From positions 1-12,605 of the forward strand of contig DJWN01000013.1 in assembly GCA_002440975.1 (NCBI GenBank): a stretch of DNA of 12,605 bases, in the 5' to 3' direction. Source of the stretch: Bacteroidales bacterium UBA6229 (GTDB lineage: Bacteria; Bacteroidota; Bacteroidia; Bacteroidales; F082). A model generated the notes under the pieces. It made no database searches. It was not told where the DNA came from and worked only from the letters and a program-made list of their open reading frames with translations. A program made the position numbers and the translations under genes. Below are positions 1 to 5,662 of this stretch, piece after piece. How positions within the stretch are numbered: the stretch's first letter is position 1; each line of letters starts with the position of its first letter.

Positions 1-778
1 CCACACACCCCATCCCCAAACTATTCTTCTCTCCAAAGCCACCCAGATAGCCTATTTTGTGCCACAGCTGGGAGGTTTGCAGCTGGAAATTGTAGAGGAA
101 ACCGCGGATTTGTGATTCGTTGGGAGTGTCGGCTTTTATGGTTATCTTTTTGGAGTGTGCCGCACTAATAAGTTTAAAAGTAGGTTGGATTTCTTCAATC
201 TTGCCTGCCTCAATCAAGCCGTGATGGATTGCCGCCCTGGCTTTGTTTTCGAGGTTGTTCACGAAAAGTGATTCATATTCCGTCCTGTCTGGTGCAAGGT
301 ATTGCGCATAGCGGCTTTCGGTCGTTTTGGTGCTGATGATGACCGGACTAAGACATTTATATTCCATCACCGGTTTAAACGTTGGCAGGGGGATGGCTTC
401 CACTTGTTCTACCTTGAAACTAACTACGGATTTTTTGTCACCAAGCCGAAACATTTGATTGTTAAACAGGCCACTGATGAAATGCTGCATCACCTCTGGT
501 GCCAAAAAGCCAACCTCAAGTGATAATTGGTTGGTTTTTAATATAATCCTGTCACCGGCAATCATCATCCCTTTGCGGGGAATCATCAAATGCGAAAAGG
601 TAAAAAACTTATAGGCTTTGCCTGCTGTGCCAAATCCTTTCTGGTGCAGGAAATTGGCAAACTCATGATTCCCATAGTTTATAGTCTTATAGATCCATGC
701 CGAAAGGGGATACTGATAATTGATCGGCAAAATGGCGTGCGACGGTTCAGCCACAACTAACGAGAGTCGGAATCGCAT
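1..778 (-). CDS. cas6: Cas6 CRISPR RNA endoribonuclease (3' end off window)
   Basis: Cas6 cuts the CRISPR precursor transcript within each repeat to make mature crRNAs. Reading the minus strand from the ATG at 778-776 gives 259 uninterrupted residues, and the frame leaves the window without a stop. The N-terminus MRFRLSLVV is the first strand of a ferredoxin-like (RAMP) fold. Compared from memory with Pyrococcus Cas6, the catalytic triad maps to Tyr30 (in WIYKTI), His45 (in FLHQKG) and Lys57 (in YKFFTFS). The C-terminal glycine-rich RNA-binding loop is at 246-257 (GGFGEKNSLGMG). Family length is about 240-270, so only a few codons are missing. A promoter lies upstream and nothing precedes it on this strand, so cas6 is probably the first gene of an operon running off the left edge, as in type I-B loci. 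The subtype cannot be decided here, and no CRISPR repeats are in the window. Confidence 0.93.
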   Translation of the reverse strand, partial: MRFRLSLVVAEPSHAILPINYQYPLSAWIYKTINYGNHEFANFLHQKGFGTAGKAYKFFTFSHLMIPRKGMMIAGDRIILKTNQLSLEVGFLAPEVMQHFISGLFNNQMFRLGDKKSVVSFKVEQVEAIPLPTFKPVMEYKCLSPVIISTKTTESRYAQYLAPDRTEYESLFVNNLENKARAAIHHGLIEAGKIEEIQPTFKLISAAHSKKITIKADTPNESQIRGFLYNFQLQTSQLWHKIGYLGGFGEKNSLGMGCV

Positions 779-794
779 GGTTAATAGTTTTGGT

Positions 795-831
795 CAGGTT
801 GCACCTTCAGGCTAATACTTCAGGTTGTGCC
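795..831. repeat. Short direct repeat in the cas6 leader
   Basis: CAGGTTGCACC (795-805) and CAGGTTGTGCC (821-831) are direct copies differing at two positions, 26 bases apart. Between and across them, CAGGC (808-812) can pair with GCCTG (829-833). In the cas6 transcript the segment can form small hairpins, for example CAGG-CACAA-CCTG. It lies between the predicted cas6 promoter and its ATG. It does not look like a CRISPR repeat because it is too short and has no spacers. The function is unknown. Confidence 0.4.
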
Positions 832-851
832 TGGTGTTTTTTTGGATGGGT

Positions 852-882
852 TAAAAGTAAACAATTAATGAAAAACATCAAA
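852..882 (-). promoter_or_regulatory. Bacteroidetes-type promoter for cas6
   Basis: On the minus strand there is TTTG (882-879), a 19-base spacer, then TACTTTTA (859-852). This matches the Bacteroidetes pattern TTTG-N19-TAnnTTTG at all but the last base. Transcription would start near 845, giving cas6 a leader of roughly 65-70 bases. The spacing is right, but the region is AT-rich, so chance occurrence is possible. Confidence 0.45.
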
Positions 883-903
883 AAAATAGAAGTTTTTTTT
901 TCA

Positions 904-977
904 ATGTCAGAAAATTTGGAGGCTTCAAAGGAAGAGTAGGCAATCTTGTCGGCTCGAGATGGAAAGGGCAGAGTATT
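904..977 (+). other. Out-of-frame N-terminal coding segment of the DUF6266 gene
   Basis: Bases 915-977, read in the frame of the downstream gene, encode FGGFKGRVGNLVG and then SRWKGQSI. This is the conserved glycine-rich start of DUF6266 proteins, and it runs directly into MRARP at 978. The only nearby ATG, at 904, is in another frame and stops at 937-939. Adding one A to the run at 911-914 would give MSEKFGGFKG continuous with the rest. There is no ATG, GTG or TTG in the downstream frame between the in-frame TAA at 858-860 and 978. Either the gene carries a one-base deletion or the assembly does. Confidence 0.65.
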
Positions 978-1556
978 ATGAGAGCTCGTCCTGAAAGTGT
1001 AAGTAATCCCAGAACTGATCTTCAACAGAATGTGCGCACACGTTTTGCATTGATGGGTCATTTTTTATCAACACAGCGCGCGCTGGTACGTATTGGCTGG
1101 AGGGCGACAGCGTCTGAAACCACACCTCACAACGAGGCAATGCGTCACAACCTGGCAAACGCTATTGGTGGAGAATACCCGGATTTGTTCATTGATTTCA
1201 GTAAGGTGAAACTGAGTGTGGGTGATCTGTATGTTCCAACCGGTTTGCAAGTGAGTTCGGCTTCGGCCAAAAGCCTGAACCTGAGTTGGCAACACGAACA
1301 GGGAACCAACCAAGGTGGCAACGACGATTTGTTGATGATCGGCATTTATGATGCTGAATCAGCACAAGGTTTCACTCAGCTTGGAGGTGCAACACGTCAG
1401 CAGCAATCGGCAGAGATTACCCTGCCCGATAACTGGATTGGGCGAACAGTAGAGGTTTTTGTTTTTATGGTTTCGGGTATGGCACTCACAGATCTAAACA
1501 ATCCGGCGCATATCAGTGAAACTTTATATGGCGGAAGTATTCAGTTGAACGACTAA
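978..1556 (+). CDS. DUF6266-like protein of unknown function, start probably frameshifted
   Basis: The readable frame gives 192 residues from the ATG at 978, the first standard start in this frame. The sequence resembles the Bacteroidetes family DUF6266, recognised from memory. It has a basic RARP near the start, then NVRTRFALMGHFLS, a YPDLFIDFSKVKLSVGDL block, an NLSWQHE strand, LPDNWIGRTVEVFVFMVS, and a C-terminal ETLYGGSIQLND. There is no signal peptide and no membrane segment. The family usually runs to about 205-220 residues and begins with a glycine-rich MGxFxGGFKGRVG-like segment. That segment is present upstream at 904-977 but lacks an in-frame start codon. With it restored the protein would be about 217 residues. 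The gene stands alone between cas6 (divergent) and an ABC-F gene, with a terminator just after the stop. Its role is unknown. Confidence 0.75.
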   Translation: MRARPESVSNPRTDLQQNVRTRFALMGHFLSTQRALVRIGWRATASETTPHNEAMRHNLANAIGGEYPDLFIDFSKVKLSVGDLYVPTGLQVSSASAKSLNLSWQHEQGTNQGGNDDLLMIGIYDAESAQGFTQLGGATRQQQSAEITLPDNWIGRTVEVFVFMVSGMALTDLNNPAHISETLYGGSIQLND

Positions 1557-1563
1557 GTTGTTT

Positions 1564-1598
1564 AAACCCCCAAAGATTCTCAGAAACTTTTGGGGTTT
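1564..1598 (+). terminator. Intrinsic terminator after the DUF6266 gene
   Basis: AAACCCCCAAAG (1564-1575) pairs with CTTTTGGGGTTT (1587-1598) over 12 positions with one C/T mismatch, around an 11-base loop. It begins 7 bases after the stop codon and is followed by the T-rich ATTTTAATTGTTTT. Confidence 0.75.
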
Positions 1599-1608
1599 AT
1601 TTTAATTG

Positions 1609-1654
1609 TTTTATCAGTCTTTTGTCCACTAAAAAGGACAAATCGCTGATAAAA
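1609..1654. repeat. 46-bp near-perfect inverted repeat
   Basis: TTTTATCAG (1609-1617) and TTTGTCC (1621-1627) are mirrored by GGACAAA (1636-1642) and CTGATAAAA (1646-1654). This gives arms of 9 + 7 paired bases with a 3x3 internal mismatch and an 8-base loop. It is followed by TTTTTATACTTTTT, so it could act as a second terminator. However, the outer and inner blocks and the similarity to 8184-8217 also suggest a small repeated palindromic element or abutted ends of an insertion sequence. No transposase or target duplication is seen. Confidence 0.6.
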
Positions 1655-1718
1655 TTTTTATACTTTTTATGTGATCTGCTGACAGCGAGTAATAATAGCC
1701 AACTTCTTCTCCAGCATA

Positions 1719-1747
1719 TTTTCACTCCGAAAATTCCTGTATTTTTG
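1719..1747 (+). promoter_or_regulatory. Promoter of the ABC-F gene
   Basis: TATTTTTG (1740-1747) fits the Bacteroidetes -7 element TAnnTTTG exactly. A TTTT tract at 1719-1722 stands where the -33 TTTG would be, 17 bases upstream. The -7 element ends 20 bases before the ATG at 1768, so the leader would be very short. Confidence 0.45.
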
Positions 1748-1767
1748 CCAACCATTAATACCTTACT

Positions 1768-3717
1768 ATGATTTCAGTTCAAAACTTGTCGATGCATTTT
1801 ACGGGCGATGACCTTTTTACGGATATCACTTTTTTGATTCGTGAAAAGGATCGTATCGGTCTGGTTGGCAAGAACGGGGCTGGAAAAACCACTTTGATCC
1901 GGCTTTTGTGTGGCCTGGAGCAGCCACACAAAGGTGATGTGATCGTTCCTGATGACACCAGTATTGGCTATCTGCCACAGGAAAAGGAGCTTATCAGCCA
2001 ACTTACTGTTATCGAGGAGGCTATGACTGCTTTTGAAGAACAGAATCAGCTGGAGGAACACCTCAAAAAGCTGGAACATGAGCTTCAACAGCGAACAGAT
2101 TACGAATCTGATGCTTATCATAAACTGATCGAAAAGCTCAGTTTCCTCAACGAGCGCATTGCTTTGCTGGGAGCTAATGCCATTGAAGGAGAGGCCGAAC
2201 GTATTTTGGTTGGCCTTGGTTTTGAGCATGAAGATATGCAACGCCGGATGCCCGAATTCAGCAATGGCTGGCAGATGCGTGTGGAGCTGGCAAAAATCCT
2301 GCTCCAACGTCCCGACTTGTTGTTGCTTGATGAGCCTACCAATCATTTGGATATTGAAGCGATCCAATGGCTGGAAGGTTTTTTACAAAATTACAATGGG
2401 GCAATTTTGATGGTTTCGCATGACCGCACTTTTCTGGATGCCATCACGATACGTACGATCGAAATCAGCAATGGCAGAATTTATGACTATAAAGGCAGCT
2501 ATAGTTTTTATGTGGAAGCTCGTCAGCAACGTATCGAAACGGATTTGGCTGCCTATAGTAACCAACAGCGTGAGGTGAGGGAGATAGAGCGTTTTATCGA
2601 GCGTTTCAGGTATAAATCTAGTAAGGCCAAGCAGGTGCAGTCGCGGGTGAAGCTGCTCGAAAAGATGGACGAGGTGGTAGTGGACGAGATGGACCGCTCG
2701 GCCATTCATTTTCGTTTTCCACCGGCACCGCATTCCGGAAAAGTTACCCTCGAAACCATAGGTTTAAGTAAGGCTTACGGCAGTTTGCAAGTACTGAAAG
2801 ACATCAATTTGCTTATTCCGAGAGGCGAACGTATTGCTTTTGTTGGTCGGAATGGAGAAGGAAAATCTACCCTCTCCAAAATACTGGCAGGAGTATTGGA
2901 TTATACCGGAGAGCTAAAATACGGGCATGAAGTAAAGGTGGGTTATTATGCCCAAAACCAGCATGATATGCTCGACATGGAGAAAACAGTTTTTGAAACA
3001 CTCGATGAGGTAGCAGTGGGTGAAATGCGTTCCCGGATCAAATCGCTTTTGGGAGCATTTCTTTTTAGTGGAGAGGCTATCGACAAGAAGGTTAAGGTAT
3101 TGTCAGGAGGCGAGAAGGCGAGGCTTTCATTGGCCAGGATGCTGCTTTTCCCTATAAATCTGCTGATCATGGATGAGCCTACTAATCACCTGGATATGAT
3201 GTCGAAAGATATATTGAAAAGTGCTTTGTTGCAATATCAGGGCACCTTATTGATTGTGTCGCACGACAGGGATTTTTTGCAAGGGTTGACCCAAAAAGTA
3301 TATGAATTCAGGAAACCAAATATTAAGGTACACGATGGGGATGTGTTTGCTTTTCTGGAGAAGAAAAAGCTGGAACACCTGCGTGAGCTGGAAATTGCAC
3401 AAAGTAAAAAACGAAATGAAAGCGCACCTAAATCAAATAATAAAATCCAATACGAAGAACGAAAACAACTGGATAAAATCCTACGGAAATGCCAGCGAGA
3501 GATAGAAACACTTGAGCAAAAAATTCACCAGCAGGAAAAAGCAATTGAAACGATGGATGCTCTGCTGGCCTCACCCGATGCACACAAACAAACCAGCGAT
3601 TCGGCCTGGTACGGGATTTACGACAAGCAAAAAACACAACTTGAGCAATTGATGAAACAGTGGGAGATCAAGCAATTGGAAAAAGAAGAGCTTGAACAGC
3701 AATACCAGGCACTTTAG
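1768..3717 (+). CDS. ABC-F family ATPase (ribosome-associated, Uup/EttA-like)
   Basis: A soluble protein of 649 residues with two ABC ATPase domains and no membrane segments, the ABC-F pattern. Members bind the ribosomal E site and modulate translation or relieve stalling. Domain 1 has Walker A GKNGAGKT (34-41), Walker B LLLLDE (184-189) and the switch His218. Domain 2 has Walker A GRNGEGKS (360-367), signature LSGGE (445-449), Walker B ending DE (469-470) and His499. The first signature is SNGWQ (165-169), not the usual SGGW. An arm insertion (about 85-150) and the inter-domain linker (about 243-325, rich in R/K/E) are both present. A Lys/Glu/Gln-rich C-terminal coiled coil (about 530-649) resembles Uup and YdiF types. 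A role in antibiotic protection is possible but nothing here indicates it. Its stop codon overlaps that of the convergent prenyl synthase by 4 bases. Confidence 0.93.
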   Translation: MISVQNLSMHFTGDDLFTDITFLIREKDRIGLVGKNGAGKTTLIRLLCGLEQPHKGDVIVPDDTSIGYLPQEKELISQLTVIEEAMTAFEEQNQLEEHLKKLEHELQQRTDYESDAYHKLIEKLSFLNERIALLGANAIEGEAERILVGLGFEHEDMQRRMPEFSNGWQMRVELAKILLQRPDLLLLDEPTNHLDIEAIQWLEGFLQNYNGAILMVSHDRTFLDAITIRTIEISNGRIYDYKGSYSFYVEARQQRIETDLAAYSNQQREVREIERFIERFRYKSSKAKQVQSRVKLLEKMDEVVVDEMDRSAIHFRFPPAPHSGKVTLETIGLSKAYGSLQVLKDINLLIPRGERIAFVGRNGEGKSTLSKILAGVLDYTGELKYGHEVKVGYYAQNQHDMLDMEKTVFETLDEVAVGEMRSRIKSLLGAFLFSGEAIDKKVKVLSGGEKARLSLARMLLFPINLLIMDEPTNHLDMMSKDILKSALLQYQGTLLIVSHDRDFLQGLTQKVYEFRKPNIKVHDGDVFAFLEKKKLEHLRELEIAQSKKRNESAPKSNNKIQYEERKQLDKILRKCQREIETLEQKIHQQEKAIETMDALLASPDAHKQTSDSAWYGIYDKQKTQLEQLMKQWEIKQLEKEELEQQYQAL

Positions 3718-4691
3718 TAATCTCTGCTGTAAAGAAAACTCGCATAATCAGCCAACTCATTCTTTTTGGCTTCATTGGCTTCAAGATGATCTAAGATTTC
3801 AACGGCCTGCTGATAATAAGTCTGCATTACTTTTTCCACTTCTCCCTTTACATTGAGGCGCGCAAAAATGGCTTTTACCTCATTGATTTTACTGGCTTTT
3901 TCAATGGTATTATCAGGCTTATAGAGCCGGTTTAGTCTGGCTTTTGTCTGATCATCAGCCAGCTGAAGAGCCTTAAGGAGCAGGTAGGTCTTTTTGTTAC
4001 CGGCGATGTCGCCACCAGATATTTTCCCAAATTCTGCTTGCGTGCCATACACATCTAACAGATCATCTTTCAGCTGAAAAGCCATGCCCAGCGCGGTGCC
4101 AAAATCATAAATTGCTTTTACCTGTTTGGGTGTCGCCTGTGCAACTACTGCCCCAATCTCGAGGCTGGCTCCCAATAAAACTGCTGTTTTTAGCCTGATC
4201 ATATCCAGATAATCAGCAATACTTACTTCGTCTTTTTTTTCAAAATCCATATCCAACTGCTGTCCTTCGCAAACTTCTATTGCCGCCTTGCTAAAAACCT
4301 GAAGGATGGAAGGAACAAACTGTGCTTTTGTCTTTAAGGTATATTGATAGGCCATAGCAAACATGGTGTCGCCGGAAAGTATGGCAATATCAGCATTCCA
4401 TTTTTTATATACTGTTTCTTTGCCACGACGAAGCGGGGCTTTGTCCATGATGTCATCATGAACGAGTGTGAAATTATGAAACATCTCAACAGCCAGTGCT
4501 GGATACAGGGCATCCTGAATATTACCTTCAAAAAGATCGCAGGCCAACAGGGTAAGCACGGGGCGCAGGCGTTTTCCGCCTTGTTTCATGATGTATGCTA
4601 TTGGCGCATAAAGGGCGGGAGGGTTGCCTTGGAACTTTTGACTGCTGATGAGTGTATTTATCTCTTGCTGAAGTTGTTGTATGCGGGTCAT
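3714..4691 (-). CDS. Polyprenyl diphosphate synthase (farnesyl/geranylgeranyl type)
   Basis: A trans-prenyltransferase of 325 residues that condenses isopentenyl diphosphate with allylic diphosphates in the cytosol. It has the substrate-binding GGKRLRP (38-44), first Asp-rich motif DDIMD (79-83) followed by RRG (88-90), and the second Asp-rich motif DDLLD (209-213) within FQLKDDLLDVYG. The first motif is the plain DDxxD form, without the two-residue insertion of E. coli-type IspA. Phe74 is five residues before it, which in related enzymes limits chain length. I infer a C15-C20 product, not a long quinone tail, but sequence alone does not fix this. The start lies 4 bases after the rfbA stop, so the two are probably co-transcribed. 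The product could feed undecaprenyl phosphate, menaquinone or carotenoid synthesis. Confidence 0.9.
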   Translation of the reverse strand: MTRIQQLQQEINTLISSQKFQGNPPALYAPIAYIMKQGGKRLRPVLTLLACDLFEGNIQDALYPALAVEMFHNFTLVHDDIMDKAPLRRGKETVYKKWNADIAILSGDTMFAMAYQYTLKTKAQFVPSILQVFSKAAIEVCEGQQLDMDFEKKDEVSIADYLDMIRLKTAVLLGASLEIGAVVAQATPKQVKAIYDFGTALGMAFQLKDDLLDVYGTQAEFGKISGGDIAGNKKTYLLLKALQLADDQTKARLNRLYKPDNTIEKASKINEVKAIFARLNVKGEVEKVMQTYYQQAVEILDHLEANEAKKNELADYASFLYSRDY

Positions 4692-4695
4692 TAGC

Positions 4696-5556
4696 TTATT
4701 TAAGTAGGTTCATCAAATAGGTACCATAACCACTTTTTAGCAGGGGTTGTGCCAGCGAAAGAAGTTGATCCCCATCAATATATCCTTTGTGAAAGGCAAC
4801 TTCTTCGATACAGCCAATCTTTAATCCCTGCCGGTTTTCGATCACTTCTACAAATTGCGAAGCTTCCAGCAACGAACTGAAGGTGCCTGTATCGAGCCAG
4901 GCAGTGCCTCTGCCCAACACACCAACCTTTAACGTATTGTTTTCGAGGTAATGTTTATTAACATCGGTGATTTCATATTCTCCTCTGGCACTTGGTTTTA
5001 TGTTTTTGGCAACTTCTATCACGCTGTTGTCGTAGAAATACAATCCCGGGACGGCATAATTCGATTTGGGATTTTCAGGTTTTTCTTCGATGCTGATGGC
5101 ACGTTTGTTTTTATCGAATTCGACTACCCCATAGCGTTCCGGATCAGATACATGATAGGCAAAAACCACACCTCCATGCGGGTCATTGTTTTCAACAAGT
5201 AACTGTTGCAGACCACTGCCATAAAAAATGTTATCACCCAAAATCAAGGCCACTTTTTCATGGCCAATGAATTTTTCCCCGATAACAAAAGCTTGTGCAA
5301 GTCCATTCGGGACAGCCTGTTCGGCATAAGAAAATTTACATCCCAGCTTTTGGCCATCACCCAAGAGCTTTTCGAAATGTGGCAGATCGTGAGGCGTTGA
5401 GATAATCAGTATCTCACGTATTCCAGCCATCATCAGTATGGACAGCGGATAATAAATCATGGGTTTGTCATAAATGGGCATCAACTGTTTGCTCACTGCC
5501 AGGGTGAGCGGGTGCAATCGGGTTCCGGATCCGCCGGCAAGAATGATTCCTTTCAT
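4696..5556 (-). CDS. rfbA: Glucose-1-phosphate thymidylyltransferase
   Basis: RfbA (RmlA) makes dTDP-glucose from dTTP and glucose-1-phosphate, the first step to dTDP-L-rhamnose and other dTDP-sugars of surface polysaccharides. The 286 residues match the family length of about 290. Visible motifs are the nucleotide-binding GGSGTRL (8-14), QLMPIYDKPM (24-33), LGDN with Asp108, EEKP (157-160), EYEITDVN (193-200) and GTAWLDTGT with Asp222. No rfbB, rfbC or rfbD lies within the window, so this copy is separated from its usual pathway partners. The downstream gene is a prenyl diphosphate synthase 4 bases away. The upstream RND gene ends 103 bases before the start, and a TAACTTTG element there may be its promoter. 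Confidence 0.96.
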   Translation of the reverse strand: MKGIILAGGSGTRLHPLTLAVSKQLMPIYDKPMIYYPLSILMMAGIREILIISTPHDLPHFEKLLGDGQKLGCKFSYAEQAVPNGLAQAFVIGEKFIGHEKVALILGDNIFYGSGLQQLLVENNDPHGGVVFAYHVSDPERYGVVEFDKNKRAISIEEKPENPKSNYAVPGLYFYDNSVIEVAKNIKPSARGEYEITDVNKHYLENNTLKVGVLGRGTAWLDTGTFSSLLEASQFVEVIENRQGLKIGCIEEVAFHKGYIDGDQLLSLAQPLLKSGYGTYLMNLLK

Positions 5557-5654
5557 TTTTTTAAATTTTGTTTCATTAGCTATTTCAAATTTTTATAGCA
5601 ACGCAGATATTTTACATTATGTACTGATATAATTCAGGCCTAAAGCAATCTTAA

Positions 5655-5662
5655 CAAAGTTA
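5655..5662 (-). promoter_or_regulatory. Possible -7 element upstream of rfbA
   Basis: On the minus strand TAACTTTG matches TAnnTTTG exactly and overlaps the stop codon of the RND transporter gene. It would give a leader of about 90 bases before the rfbA ATG. I see no clear TTTG at -33, so the assignment is weak. Read-through from the transporter gene is the alternative. Confidence 0.3.

Noticed and set aside
302..523. Plus-strand 73-codon frame
   Set aside because: It lies wholly antisense within the well-supported cas6 reading frame and resembles nothing.
795..843. Hairpin plus seven T's as a plus-strand terminator
   Set aside because: The stem is only five bases with a long loop, and no plus-strand gene ends upstream of it.
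868..939. Small plus-strand ORF of 23 codons starting MKNIKK
   Set aside because: It shares its frame with ATG 904 and ends quickly. It is better read as the leader plus the broken start of the DUF6266 gene.
807..1061. Minus-strand 84-codon frame across the cas6 leader and DUF6266 start
   Set aside because: Low-complexity and Cys/Ser/Phe-rich. It overlaps the DUF6266 coding sequence and the predicted cas6 promoter.
779..1767. CRISPR array next to cas6
   Set aside because: No 25-40-base repeats at regular spacing occur here or elsewhere in the window. The only repeats are 11-base pairs and a single palindrome.
4344..4694. Plus-strand 116-codon frame
   Set aside because: Antisense to the polyprenyl synthase, including its Asp-rich motif. 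No start context or homology.
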